A stretch of 64,000 nt of DNA from Amycolatopsis anabasis (lineage in GTDB: Bacteria > Actinomycetota > Actinomycetes > Mycobacteriales > Pseudonocardiaceae): contig NZ_VTHK01000039.1 of NCBI RefSeq assembly GCF_009765355.1, positions 1 to 64,000 on the forward strand, given 5' to 3'. The position numbers were made by a program, and so were the translations under genes. Shown here one piece after another: positions 33,336 to 42,289 of the stretch; within the stretch, counting starts at the first letter, position 1; each line of letters opens with the position of its first letter. The notes beneath the pieces are model-generated. The model was not told the DNA's origin. It saw only the letters and a program-made list of their open reading frames with translations, and did not search any database.

Positions 33336-34571
33336 TCATTGTGGCTTCGTCCATGAGGCGCGCTGGCGGCGCAGCTCGGCGCGGGCCAGTGCGCTCTTGT
33401 GCGTCTCGTCGGGCCCGTCGGCGAATCGCAGGGTGCGAATACCGGCGTAAGCCGCTGCGAGCGGGAAGTCCTGGGACAGCCCGCCGGCACCGTGGACCTG
33501 GATGGCCTTGTCGAGGATCCACTGCACGGTGACCGGCGTGGCGATCTTGATCGCCTGGATCTCGGTGTGCGCGCCCTTGTTCCCGACGGTGTCCATCAGC
33601 CAGGCCGTCTTGAGCACCAGTAGACGCAGTTGCTCGATCCGCACGCGCGCTTCGGCGATCCAGTCGCGGACGACGCCCTGGTCGGCGAGCGGCTTGCCGA
33701 ACGCGACCCGTTCGTCCGCGCGGGCGCACATCAGCTCGACGGCTCGCTCCGCGACGCCGATCGAGCGCATGCAGTGGTGGATCCGGCCGGGGCCGAGCCG
33801 TGCCTGCGCGATGGCGAACCCGTCCCCCTCGCCGCCGATGAGGTTCTCGGCGGGCACCCGGACGTCGGTGAAGGTCAGCTCGGCGTGGCCGCCGTGGTCG
33901 TGGTCGTCGTAGCCGAAGACTTCCATGGCGCGTTCGATCGCCAGCCCGGGAGTGTCGCGCGGGACGAGGATCATGGACTGCTGCCGGTGCCGGTCCGCGC
34001 CAGGGTCGGTCTTGCCCATCACGATGAAGATCCGCGCGTTCGGGTTCATCGCCCCGGTGATCCACCACTTGCGGCCGTTGACGACATAGGAATCCCCGTC
34101 GCGCTCGATCCGGGTGGCGATGTTCGTCGCGTCCGACGAGGCCACGTCCGGCTCGGTCATCGCGAACGACGAACGGATTTCCCCGTCCAGCAGGGGTTTC
34201 AGCCACCGCTCGCGCTGGGCGTCGGTGCCGAACATCGAGAGCACTTCGATGTTCCCGGTGTCCGGGGCCGCGCAGTTCAGCACCGCGGGCGCCAGGTGTC
34301 CGCTGCGGCCGGTGATCTCGGCCAGCGGCGCGTACTGCAGGTTCGTCAGGCCACCGCCGTGCTCACCGGGCAGGAACAGGTTCCACAGGCCGCGCCGCCG
34401 GGCCTCGGCACGGAGTTCGGCCAGCACCGGCGTCGAGTCCCACGCCCACCGGTTCTCCAGCGCGGCCAACTGTTCGGCGAAAACCGGTTCGGCCGGGTGG
34501 ACGTGGCTGTCCATGAACTCGAGGAGGACGGCTCGCAGCTCTTCGGATTTGGCGTCGAACGAGAAGTCCAT
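33336..34571 (-). CDS. Acyl-CoA dehydrogenase
   Basis: The 411-residue flavoprotein has the standard fold: FAMTEPDVASSDATNIATRI (FAD site), WWITGAMNPNARI, LIGGEGDGFAIAQARLGPGR, the Gln-rich IQVHGAGGLSQDFPLA and a C-terminal RFADGPDETHKSALAR. It introduces a 2,3 double bond in an acyl-CoA. It is the last gene of the minus-strand operon that begins at 38799; its start overlaps the stop of the phosphotransferase gene by one base. The chain length or ring specificity cannot be read. Confidence 0.88.
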   Translation of the reverse strand: MDFSFDAKSEELRAVLLEFMDSHVHPAEPVFAEQLAALENRWAWDSTPVLAELRAEARRRGLWNLFLPGEHGGGLTNLQYAPLAEITGRSGHLAPAVLNCAAPDTGNIEVLSMFGTDAQRERWLKPLLDGEIRSSFAMTEPDVASSDATNIATRIERDGDSYVVNGRKWWITGAMNPNARIFIVMGKTDPGADRHRQQSMILVPRDTPGLAIERAMEVFGYDDHDHGGHAELTFTDVRVPAENLIGGEGDGFAIAQARLGPGRIHHCMRSIGVAERAVELMCARADERVAFGKPLADQGVVRDWIAEARVRIEQLRLLVLKTAWLMDTVGNKGAHTEIQAIKIATPVTVQWILDKAIQVHGAGGLSQDFPLAAAYAGIRTLRFADGPDETHKSALARAELRRQRASWTKPQ

Positions 34572-35593
34572 CAGCGGTTCTCCTTGAGGGCGGTGAGGCC
34601 GGCGTCGAGCAGGAGAGGAACGGTGTCGCCTATCTTGTCGAAGCCCGCGCCGACGGTCTTGCCGTGCAGGTGGCGGTAGTGGATGCCCTCACCGATCGCG
34701 GCCAGTTTGAAGGCCGCGAGCCCGAGGTAGAACCCGAACCGTGACAGGTCGCGCTCGCTGCGCGCGGCGTAGCGGTGGATGATGTCCTCTTCGGACAGGA
34801 AACCCGGCGCCGCGGCGACGTCGGTGACCGCCTCGCTGCGGAGCAGATTCCCCAGCCGGTGGTAGAAGACCATGAGCGCCAGGTCGGTCAGCGGGTCGCC
34901 CAGCGTGGCCATCTCCCAGTCGAGCACCGCCGTCGTGACGTCGGAGTCGTCCACCAGCAGGTTGTCGAGCCGGAAGTCGCCGTGCACGATTCCCGCCGCC
35001 GTCTCCGCCGGGACGTCGGCGGCAAGCAGGGCGTGCAGCTCGTCGGCGGCGGGCAGGTCCCGGGTGCGGGAAGCGTCCAGCTGGGTCTTCCAGCGACGCA
35101 CCTGCCGCTCAAGAAAGCCCTCCGCGCGCCCGAAGTCCGCCAGCCCTGCCTCGGCCGGGTCGACCGCGTGCAGCGTCGCCAGCGTGTCGACCAGTCCCTG
35201 CGAGATGATCCGGGTCCGGTGCGCGCCAAGGCGTTCGAGCTCGGCTGCCCGCCGATAGGGCGTTCCCGTGACACGTTCCATCACGTAGAACGGCGCACCC
35301 AGCACGTCGTCGTCCTGGCACAACGCGTAGGTCGCCGGCACGGGCACGGCGGTGTCCCGTAGTGCGGACAGCACACGGTACTCACGCGCCATGTCGTGCG
35401 CGGTGGCCAGCACGTGCCCCAGGGGCGGACGGCGGACGATCCACTCGCCGGTCCCGTCCATGACGGCGTAGGTCAAATTGGACTTTCCACCGGCGATCAC
35501 CGTGGCGGACAACCGCCCGCCCGCGCCCGGGATCGTGGTGGCGAACCAGCGGCCGAGCCGGTCGAGGTCGAGTCCGGGCGGATTCCCGGGCAT
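34571..35593 (-). CDS. APH-family phosphotransferase of acyl-CoA dehydrogenase clusters
   Basis: I start at ATG 35593 (MPGNPPGLDLDRLGRWFATT), giving 340 residues; it overlaps the stop of the MaoC gene. The kinase-like fold shows a nucleotide loop (VIAGGKSNLTYAV), the catalytic HGDFRLDNLLVD and the metal-binding LDWEMATLGDPLTDLA. Such proteins occur beside ACAD genes (FadE36/ACAD10-like) and probably phosphorylate a hydroxyacyl group for elimination. Its place directly before an ACAD gene supports the same role. Confidence 0.8.
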   Translation of the reverse strand: MPGNPPGLDLDRLGRWFATTIPGAGGRLSATVIAGGKSNLTYAVMDGTGEWIVRRPPLGHVLATAHDMAREYRVLSALRDTAVPVPATYALCQDDDVLGAPFYVMERVTGTPYRRAAELERLGAHRTRIISQGLVDTLATLHAVDPAEAGLADFGRAEGFLERQVRRWKTQLDASRTRDLPAADELHALLAADVPAETAAGIVHGDFRLDNLLVDDSDVTTAVLDWEMATLGDPLTDLALMVFYHRLGNLLRSEAVTDVAAAPGFLSEEDIIHRYAARSERDLSRFGFYLGLAAFKLAAIGEGIHYRHLHGKTVGAGFDKIGDTVPLLLDAGLTALKENR

Positions 35594-36045
35594 CACGGCA
35601 CCAGCAGGCTGACGGTCTCGGCCACGCACGCCGGTTTCTCGCTGCCTTCGACCTCGACGGTGACCCGGGTGGTGGACCGGTAGCCGCCACCGCCTTCCGC
35701 CACGGACAGCAGTTCGACGCCGGCCCGCACCTTCGAGCCGACCGGCACCGGTGACGGGAAGCGGACCTTGTCGGAGCCGTAGTTGACGCCCATCGTCAGG
35801 CCCACGACCCGGTAGACCTCCCAGGCCAGCATCGGCACCAAGGACAACGTCAGGTAGCCGTGCGCGATGGTGCTGCCGAAGGGACCTCGGCGCGCTCGTG
35901 CGGGGTCGACGTGGATCCACTGGTGGTCGCCGGTGGCCTCGGCGAAAGTGTCGATCTGGTGCTGGGTGACCGTATGCCAGCCGGAGTGGCCGAGGTGGGT
36001 ACCGACCGCCTGCCGCAGCTCGTCGATGCTCCGGTAGATCTTCAC
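35593..36045 (-). CDS. MaoC-like hot-dog dehydratase
   Basis: The 150-residue product has the R-hydratase motif in FAEATGDHQWIHVDPARA (catalytic Asp and His near 41 and 46), followed by GPFGSTIAHGYLTLSLVPML. It hydrates an enoyl-CoA to a 3-hydroxyacyl-CoA. Its start overlaps the SDR stop by 4 bases and its stop overlaps the phosphotransferase start. It is therefore part of the coupled beta-oxidation operon. Confidence 0.87.
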   Translation of the reverse strand: MKIYRSIDELRQAVGTHLGHSGWHTVTQHQIDTFAEATGDHQWIHVDPARARRGPFGSTIAHGYLTLSLVPMLAWEVYRVVGLTMGVNYGSDKVRFPSPVPVGSKVRAGVELLSVAEGGGGYRSTTRVTVEVEGSEKPACVAETVSLLVP

Positions 36046-36797
36046 GCCTTCGGCCCTCCGGCGACGTAGAGCACCTGGCCGGAAACGAACCCGGCGCCTT
36101 CACTGACGAAGAACGACACGGCGTGCGCGATGTCGTCCGGAATCCCGGTGCGGGACACCGGGATCTCCGCCGCGACGGCCGTCTTGAACTCCTCGAACGG
36201 GACGCCTATCCGCGCCGCGGTGGCCGCCGTCATCTCCGTCTCGACGAACCCCGGTGCGATCGCGTTGGCCGTCACCCCGAACCTGCCCAACTCGATGGCG
36301 AGGGTTTTGGTGAAACCCTGCAGTCCGGCTTTCGCCGCGGAGTAGTTGGCCTGGCCCTTGTTGCCCAGCGCCGACGTGCTGGACAGGTTGACGATCCGGC
36401 CCCAGCCGGTCTTCGTCATGAAGCCCTGCGCCGCGCGGGTCATCAGGAACGAGCCCCGCAGGTGCACGTTCATCACCGCGTCCCAGTCCTCGCTGGTCAT
36501 CTTGAACAGCAGGTTGTCGCGGATGACGCCGGCGTTGTTGACCAGCACGACCGGATCACCCAGTTCTCCGGCGATCCGCTCCACGGCGGTCCGCACGCCG
36601 GGCTCGTCGTTCACGTCCAGGCCGACGGCGATCGCCCGGCCGCCCTTGGCCTCGATCTCTTCGGCGACCGGCTTTCCCGCGGCCTCGTCCAGATCGACGA
36701 CGGCCACGGAGAATCCGTCGGCGGCCAGGCGCTTCGCCACGGCGGCGCCGATGCCGCGAGCCGCCCCGGTGACGATGGCTGTCCGGGTGAAGGTCAT
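36042..36797 (-). CDS. SDR/FabG-like 3-hydroxyacyl dehydrogenase
   Basis: The 251-residue protein starts at ATG 36797 (MTFTRTAIVTGAARGIGAAV). It shows TGAARGIG, NNAGVIRDN, the Ser of NLSSTSALG, the YSAAK pair and PGFVET. The FabG-like features and the position between a thiolase and a MaoC hydratase make a 3-hydroxyacyl-CoA dehydrogenase role likely. The next gene overlaps its end by 4 bases; it lies 32 bp after the preceding SDR gene. Confidence 0.85.
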   Translation of the reverse strand: MTFTRTAIVTGAARGIGAAVAKRLAADGFSVAVVDLDEAAGKPVAEEIEAKGGRAIAVGLDVNDEPGVRTAVERIAGELGDPVVLVNNAGVIRDNLLFKMTSEDWDAVMNVHLRGSFLMTRAAQGFMTKTGWGRIVNLSSTSALGNKGQANYSAAKAGLQGFTKTLAIELGRFGVTANAIAPGFVETEMTAATAARIGVPFEEFKTAVAAEIPVSRTGIPDDIAHAVSFFVSEGAGFVSGQVLYVAGGPKA

Positions 36798-36829
36798 GGG
36801 TTCGCTCCATTTCGTAGCGGTGGGCGGCA

Positions 36830-37585
36830 TCACGCGCCTCCGACGAGGGTTGCGCCGCCGTCGACGACCAGGAGTTGCCCGGTGATCCAGGCAGCGTCTT
36901 CGGAAAGGAGGAAGGCCACGACACTCCCGATGTCCTCCGGGACACCGAGGCGCTTGAGCGGGTAGGCCGCGGCGACTTCGGCTTCGCGGCCCTCGTAGAG
37001 CTTCGTGGCGAACTTGGTCTTGACGACGGCCGGCGCGACGGCGTTGACCCGGACGTCCGGACCGAGCTCGACCGCCAGCTCTTGGGTGAGGTGGATGAGC
37101 ATCGCTTTGCTGGCGCCGTAGAAGCCGATGCCCGGTGCGGTTTGAATCCCGGCGACCGAGGATACGTTCACCACCGCGCCGCCGTGGCCGGACATCCACG
37201 CCCGGTGGACCTGCTGCACCCAGGACAGCGCCGAGAGGCAGTTGACCTCGAAGATCTTCCGGGCCACATCGAGGTCCAGTCCGGCCAGCGGGCCGTACAC
37301 CGGGTTGATGCCGGTGTTGTTCACCAGCAGGTCGGCGCTGCCGAAGGCGGCGACCGCCCGCTCGACGACCTCGGCCTGATGGTCGGCGTCGGCCGCGTGG
37401 CCGGCCAACCCCAGTGCGTGCTCCGGTCCGCCGAGCCCGGCGACGGCTTCGTCCAGTGCGTCTTGTTTTCGGGCGGTGATAACGACTTTCGCGCCGTCGG
37501 CCACGAGTCGTTCAGCGACTGCGAGTCCGATCCCGCGGCTGGCCCCGGTCACGATGGCCGTCTTACCCGCGAAGCGCCCGGTCAT
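36830..37585 (-). CDS. SDR-family oxidoreductase
   Basis: ATG 37585 forms an ATGA overlap with the thiolase stop; the product has 251 residues. Motifs are TGASRGIG, VNNTGINPV (a Thr replaces the second conserved residue), a VNVSSVAG strand, YGASK and VAPAVVKT. It is a second SDR of the beta-oxidation operon, not a close copy of the 36042 product. It may act on a different hydroxyl group or on a ring-hydroxy-acyl-CoA. Confidence 0.83.
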   Translation of the reverse strand: MTGRFAGKTAIVTGASRGIGLAVAERLVADGAKVVITARKQDALDEAVAGLGGPEHALGLAGHAADADHQAEVVERAVAAFGSADLLVNNTGINPVYGPLAGLDLDVARKIFEVNCLSALSWVQQVHRAWMSGHGGAVVNVSSVAGIQTAPGIGFYGASKAMLIHLTQELAVELGPDVRVNAVAPAVVKTKFATKLYEGREAEVAAAYPLKRLGVPEDIGSVVAFLLSEDAAWITGQLLVVDGGATLVGGA

Positions 37586-38799
37586 GACAGGCGCTCCAGA
37601 ACCATGGCCATGCCCTGGCCGCCGCCGACGCACATGGTCTCCAGGCCGAACTGCTTGTCGTGGTACCGCAACGAGTTGACCAGGGTCGTCGTGATCCTGG
37701 CACCGGTCATGCCGAACGGGTGACCGACGGCGATCGCGCCACCGTTGACATTGAGCCGGTCGAAGTCGACGCCCAGCTCCCGGGCCGACGGGATCACCTG
37801 CGCGGCGAAGGCTTCGTTGATCTCCACGAGGTCGATGTCGCCGATGGTGAGACCGGCCCGGCCGAGGGCCTGCTTCGACGCCTCGACCGGGCCGAGGCCC
37901 ATGATTTCCGGCGACAGCCCGGTGACGCCGGTGCTGACGACGCGCGCCAGCGGCGTGATGCCGAGCTGTTTCGCCTTCGTGTCGGACATGACCACGACGG
38001 CCGCGGCGCCGTCGTTGAGCGGGCAGCAGTTGCCCGCCGTGACCGTGCCGTCCGGGCGGAAGACCGGCTTCAGCCCGGCGACCGCCTCCATGGTGACGCC
38101 CGCGCGCGGGCCGTCGTCCGCGTCGACGACCGTCCCGTCGGGCAGCGTCACCGGAGTGATGTCGCGTGTCCAGAAGCCGTCCGCGATGGCTTGTTCCGCC
38201 CTGTTCTGCGACCGCACGGCGAAGGCGTCCTGCTCCTCGCGGCTGATTCCCTTGAGCTGGGCGACGTTTTCCGCGGTCTGCCCCATCGCGATGTAGACGT
38301 CGGGCAGTGCGCCTCCGGCGCGAGGATCACCCCAGGTCCGGCCGCCTCCGGCGGACTCCTCCGTGCGCGCCTGGGCGTCGGCGAACTTCGGGTTCATGGT
38401 GTCCGGCCAGCCGTCGGCGTTGCCCTTGACGTACCGGCTGACCGTCTCGACCCCGGCGGAGACGAACACGTCGCCCTCTCCCGCCTTGATCGCGTGCAGC
38501 GCCATCCGCGTGCTTTGCAGGCTCGAAGAGCAGTAGCGGTTGACCGTGGTCCCGGGCACCGAGTCCAGGCCGGCCAGCACCGCGACGGCCCGGGCCAGGT
38601 TGAACCCGGACTCGCCCGCGGGCTGTCCGCAGCCCAGCACCAGGTCGTCGATGTCCGCCGGATCGAGTTCCGGGACCTGGGCCAGCGCCGCCTGAACAAT
38701 GTGGACGGTCAGGTCGTCGGGACGCATTTCGACGAGCGACCCCTTGCTCGCCCGGCCGATCGGCGAGCGTGCGGCGGCGACGATCACGGCCTCGGGCAT
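37582..38799 (-). CDS. Acetyl-CoA acyltransferase (thiolase)
   Basis: The 405-residue thiolase carries the nucleophile NRYCSSSLQ (Cys near residue 90), EINEAFAAQ, the GGAIAVGHPFGMTGAR His motif and CVGGGQGMA with the second Cys. It cleaves 3-ketoacyl-CoA. It is the first gene of a six-gene minus-strand operon (thiolase, SDR, SDR, MaoC, phosphotransferase, ACAD). Its promoter region has both the island operator box and a TetR-type palindrome. Confidence 0.9.
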   Translation of the reverse strand: MPEAVIVAAARSPIGRASKGSLVEMRPDDLTVHIVQAALAQVPELDPADIDDLVLGCGQPAGESGFNLARAVAVLAGLDSVPGTTVNRYCSSSLQSTRMALHAIKAGEGDVFVSAGVETVSRYVKGNADGWPDTMNPKFADAQARTEESAGGGRTWGDPRAGGALPDVYIAMGQTAENVAQLKGISREEQDAFAVRSQNRAEQAIADGFWTRDITPVTLPDGTVVDADDGPRAGVTMEAVAGLKPVFRPDGTVTAGNCCPLNDGAAAVVVMSDTKAKQLGITPLARVVSTGVTGLSPEIMGLGPVEASKQALGRAGLTIGDIDLVEINEAFAAQVIPSARELGVDFDRLNVNGGAIAVGHPFGMTGARITTTLVNSLRYHDKQFGLETMCVGGGQGMAMVLERLS

Positions 38800-38820
38800 C
38801 GATTCTCCTTGCTACACAAC

Positions 38821-38834
38821 TAAGCGCTTGCTTA
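38821..38834. promoter_or_regulatory. TetR-type palindrome TAAGCGCTTGCTTA downstream of the predicted thiolase transcription start
   Basis: TAAGC and GCTTA are perfect inverted half-sites around four bases. It lies just after the start predicted from the island box (about 38841 on the minus strand). A TetR repressor of beta-oxidation genes could act here; its gene is not identified in the window except for the partial one at 63741. Confidence 0.45.
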
Positions 38835-38896
38835 TCTCGACGAACGGAATGGTGCCCCGGATTCCCCAGCCCCGCCGATCCGTGGCCCGAACGGCG

Positions 38897-38910
38897 CCCG
38901 GGTGGGGGAT
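38897..38910 (-). promoter_or_regulatory. Island operator box for the beta-oxidation operon
   Basis: Read on the minus strand this is ATCCCCCACCCGGG. CACCAT at 38854-38849 starts 43 nt after the box. The thiolase start is 97 nt from it. Confidence 0.6.
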
Positions 38911-38913
38911 CCG

Positions 38914-40092
38914 TCACGAACTTTCCGCGCCGAGTTCGGCCGTGAACCCCGCTGGGACGAGCACGTCCTCGCGGGTCAGCTCGTGCACGCCGCCCTTCCC
39001 GAGCGCCAGCAGTGTCGAGTCGATTCCGGAGCGCAGCACGTCGAGGACGTTCTCCACTCCCGCCTGGCCGTTGGCCGCCAGGCCCCACAGGTACGCGCGT
39101 CCGATGAGCACGGCGCGGGCACCAAGGGCGAGCGCCTTGACGACGTCGCTGCCCCGCCGGATCCCGCCGTCCAGCAACACTTCCACCTGGTCGCCGACGG
39201 CGTCGGCGATCGCCGGCAGCGCCCGGATCGTGGCCGGGGTGCCGTCGAGGTTGTTGCCGCCGTGGTTGGACACCGAGATCGCGCTGACGCCGGCGTCGAC
39301 CGCGCGACGGGCCTCGTCGACCCGGATGACGCCCTTGAGCAGGAACGGCCCGTCCCACTGCGCGCGCAGCCAGCGGACGTCGTCCCAGGACGGCGGCGGC
39401 GTTTGCATCCACTGGCCGTACGCGCCGAAGAAGGTCGGCGCCGCTTCCCCTGGCACAGCCATGTTCGGCACGCTCAGGTCGGGCAGCCGCCGGGTCCTCG
39501 CGTAGTCCAGCAGCCACCGCGGCCGCGTCAGCCCCTCCGGCGCGAACCGCAGCAGCTCGCGGAAGGTGAGCCGCTCGGGGATACGCGGGCTGCCCCAGTC
39601 ACGGCTGTGTGAGAACGACCAGTCGAGGGTGAGGATGATCCCGGCCGCCCCGGCGGCGCGGGCGCGTTCGAGCCGCCGCTGGATGTCGTCGCGCGTGCCG
39701 GTCCAGTAGATCTGGAAGTACGTGTTCGGGTTCGCCGCGACCACGTCCTCGATCGGCTTGCTGCCAAAGGAGCTCAGGCCCATCGACGTCCCGCGCGCGG
39801 CAGCGGCCCTGGCGACCGCGACCTCACCGTCGGGGTGCACGGCCTGCACGCCGGTGGGCGAGATCAGCACCGGCAGTGCGACGTCGCGGCCGAGCACGTG
39901 CGTGCCCAGCTCGCGCTCGCCGGACAGTCCGGCCGTGCGCGGCGCGAGCCCCAGCTCGTCGAACGCGGCCTGGTTGTCGGCGACCGTGAGGCCCTTCTCC
40001 GAGCCCGCGATCAGCGCGGAGTAGACGGAACCGGGGATCCGCTTCTTCGCGCGCCGCTGGGCTTCGGTGACGGACTCGAACCAGGCGTTCAT
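38914..40092 (-). CDS. mftD: Mycofactocin biosynthesis FMN-dependent deaminase MftD
   Basis: The 392-residue product is a lactate-dehydrogenase/alpha-hydroxyacid-oxidase-type FMN barrel (PVLISPTGVQAVHPDGEVAV, then GVSAISVSNHGGNNLDGTPA). In mycofactocin biosynthesis MftD oxidatively deaminates AHDP to pre-mycofactocin. I start at ATG 40092 (MNAWFESVTEAQRRAKKRIP), which overlaps the mftF stop by 4 bases; the open frame upstream is mftF antiphase. It is the last gene of the locus, whereas in mycobacteria it usually follows mftC. Confidence 0.92.
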   Translation of the reverse strand: MNAWFESVTEAQRRAKKRIPGSVYSALIAGSEKGLTVADNQAAFDELGLAPRTAGLSGERELGTHVLGRDVALPVLISPTGVQAVHPDGEVAVARAAAARGTSMGLSSFGSKPIEDVVAANPNTYFQIYWTGTRDDIQRRLERARAAGAAGIILTLDWSFSHSRDWGSPRIPERLTFRELLRFAPEGLTRPRWLLDYARTRRLPDLSVPNMAVPGEAAPTFFGAYGQWMQTPPPSWDDVRWLRAQWDGPFLLKGVIRVDEARRAVDAGVSAISVSNHGGNNLDGTPATIRALPAIADAVGDQVEVLLDGGIRRGSDVVKALALGARAVLIGRAYLWGLAANGQAGVENVLDVLRSGIDSTLLALGKGGVHELTREDVLVPAGFTAELGAESS

Positions 40093-41498
40093 CGTTTTCC
40101 CTTCGGGTCGAAACGCAGCGGGCGCCGGACGAAGGCCGGCCGGACCGGTGCGATGGTGCGGTGGGTCAAACATCCGGCCCAGACGCCGGCACCGTAGGCG
40201 AGGTCGTCGGCGATCGCGGCCGCGGTGTAGCGGACGGGATCCAGTCCGGGCCTGCTCCGCACCCACGCGGTCAACGGGGGGCCGAGCAGCAGGGACGCCA
40301 CGGCCGCGCGGCGCCCCCACCCCCGTGGCACCAGCAGTGACACCAGCAACGGCGCCGCGAACTGGGTGCCGTAACGGCCGCAGCCGAGCCAGGTCTGGTG
40401 GACGGCGGTGGCCATCGCGCGCACGACGCCGTCGGCCGGGACGTCGTGCGCGCGCAGGGTGCGGACCATGCCGCCGACCGAGCCGCCGAACGCCAGCGCG
40501 GCGAGCAGCGGGCGGCGGGCCAGCGACGCTCCGACGGTCAGCGCGGGCCACGGGTGCAGCACCAGCGGCGCCATCACGTCCGGGTGCCGCAGTGCGAGTG
40601 GCGCGGCCGACGTGCCGTAGCGGGCCCGGCGGCCGAGGATCCCCTTCCAGGTCGCCGGTTCATGGTGGTGGACGTGGACGTCCGGGACGTACCGGATCAC
40701 CCGGCCGGCGGCGTGCAGCCGCCAGACGAGGTCGACGTCCTCGCCGACACGCAACGCCGGGTCGAACGCGCCGGCGTCCCTCAGCGCGGCCCGGCGGGCC
40801 ACCAGCGCGGCGGTCGGCACGTACGGCACCCGGGTCCCTGGCGCGACCCGGGCGGGCCGGTCGCCGAGGTCGAGGCTGCTCGCCGCCCGTGTGTACCGCC
40901 CCGCCCAGGTGTCCGGGGCCAGGGCCCGCACCCGGGGCGCGACCGCGGCGACGAGCGGATCGGCGAAGTGCGCGGCGAGCCGGTCGGCCCAGCCTTCGGT
41001 CGGCACGCAGTCACTGTCCACAAAGGCCACCAGATCGGTGGAAACGTGGTCCAGCGCGGTGTTTCGCGCCGCCCCAGGGCCACCGTTGACGTCCCGGCGC
41101 ACCAGCTTCGCCCCATGCGTGGCGGCGACGGCCGCGATCGCGGCGGGATCGGCGGAGCCGTCGTCGACGACGAGCACGGGGTGCCGGCCGTCGAGCCCGG
41201 CGAGGCAGCGCGTGAGCAGCTCGGCCCGGTCGCGGACCGGCACCACGATCGTCACCTCCGCGGGTGTGTCCGGCTCGGGCGGCACCGGGTGGGCGAGCCC
41301 GGCGTCGGTGAGCCGCCGGGCAAGCACTCCCCCGGCATGGGAGGTGACCGGCCCGCCGGCGAGTTCGCGCCAGGCCGCCCGGCCGGCCGCGGTCAGCCGC
41401 ACCACACGCGCCGGGGAGCCCCCGAACACCAGCCCGTCGGCCACCTGCCGGGTGTTCTTGTCGAGGTCGATCCGGAAGCCTGCCGGCACGGGCGTCAC
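40089..41498 (-). CDS. mftF: Mycofactocin glycosyltransferase MftF
   Basis: The 469-residue protein is a GT2 family transferase: VTIVVPVRDRAELLTRCLAG near residue 82 and LVVDDGSADP. The DxD-type site lies in VAFVDSDCVPTEGWADRLAA, and the acceptor-site region is LRVGEDVDLVWRLHAAG. The N-terminal extension and length match MftF, which adds a beta-glucan chain to mycofactocin. Start GTG 41498 overlaps the SDR stop by 4 bases. Confidence 0.92.
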   Translation of the reverse strand: MTPVPAGFRIDLDKNTRQVADGLVFGGSPARVVRLTAAGRAAWRELAGGPVTSHAGGVLARRLTDAGLAHPVPPEPDTPAEVTIVVPVRDRAELLTRCLAGLDGRHPVLVVDDGSADPAAIAAVAATHGAKLVRRDVNGGPGAARNTALDHVSTDLVAFVDSDCVPTEGWADRLAAHFADPLVAAVAPRVRALAPDTWAGRYTRAASSLDLGDRPARVAPGTRVPYVPTAALVARRAALRDAGAFDPALRVGEDVDLVWRLHAAGRVIRYVPDVHVHHHEPATWKGILGRRARYGTSAAPLALRHPDVMAPLVLHPWPALTVGASLARRPLLAALAFGGSVGGMVRTLRAHDVPADGVVRAMATAVHQTWLGCGRYGTQFAAPLLVSLLVPRGWGRRAAVASLLLGPPLTAWVRSRPGLDPVRYTAAAIADDLAYGAGVWAGCLTHRTIAPVRPAFVRRPLRFDPKGKR

Positions 41499-42289
41499 AG
41501 GGCCAGCCCTCCGTCCACCGGCACGACCGCACCGGTCATCGCTCCGCTGTCCGGGCCGGCGAGGAATGCCAGCACCGCGGCCACTTCGCCGGGGCCGAGC
41601 AGTCGGCGGACCGGTTGCTGGACGGCGAACACGGCCGCTTCGGGCAGCCCGTAGAGCCGGGCGCTCTCCGCCAGGATCGGGGTGTCGGTCGAGCCGGGGC
41701 TGATCGCGTTGGCGGTCACGCCCGTGTCACCGAGTTCGGCGCCGAGGGCGCGGACGAGTCCGGCGACGCCGGCCTTCGCGGCGCAGTAGGCGGCGAGCAT
41801 CGGCAGGCCGCGGGTGGCCGCGGCCGAGGCGACGGCGAGGAACCGCCCGGTTCGCGGCCGCGGGCGGCGCAGCAGCGCGGGCACGGCGGCTCGGGCGAGG
41901 TTGACGACGCCGTGCAGGTTGACCTCGAGCACGGCGCGGTCCCGGTCCGGCGGCATTTCCCAGAGCGGGGCGCCACCGGCGATCACCCCCGCGGCCCCGA
42001 TCGCGACGTCGAGCCCGCCCCACCGGCGTTCGGCGTCGGCCACCGCCGCGGCGAGCGCGGCGGGATCCCGGACGTCGGCGACGTACGCTTCGGCCTCGCC
42101 GCCGCGCCCGCGCACCGCCTCGACGACGGCGGACAGCTCGGCTTCGCTCCCCAGCGCGTACGGGAGCACGGGATCGTCGGCAGCCCGGTCGACGGCGAGT
42201 ACCGCGTACCCTTGGCTCGCCAGGCGCGACACGGTCGCGGCGCCGATCCCGCGGGCCGCGCCCGTGACCAGGGCCGTCCGCGCACTCAT
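41495..42289 (-). CDS. Mycofactocin-coupled SDR oxidoreductase
   Basis: I start at ATG 42289 (MSARTALVTG), an ATGA overlap with mftE. The 264-residue SDR has TGAARGIG, YCAAKAG and ISPGSTDTP. Its insert in GGEAEAYVADVRDPAALAAA and its position inside the mft operon match the mycofactocin-coupled SDR group, whose members keep their nicotinamide tightly bound and hand electrons to mycofactocin. It may act on the product of the island. Confidence 0.85.
   Translation of the reverse strand: MSARTALVTGAARGIGAATVSRLASQGYAVLAVDRAADDPVLPYALGSEAELSAVVEAVRGRGGEAEAYVADVRDPAALAAAVADAERRWGGLDVAIGAAGVIAGGAPLWEMPPDRDRAVLEVNLHGVVNLARAAVPALLRRPRPRTGRFLAVASAAATRGLPMLAAYCAAKAGVAGLVRALGAELGDTGVTANAISPGSTDTPILAESARLYGLPEAAVFAVQQPVRRLLGPGEVAAVLAFLAGPDSGAMTGAVVPVDGGLAL

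Noticed and set aside
41327..41345. A CCCCCGGCATGGG sequence similar to the island operator
   Set aside because: It lies inside the mftF coding region with a 5-nt spacer and no following -10 element at 42-44 nt.
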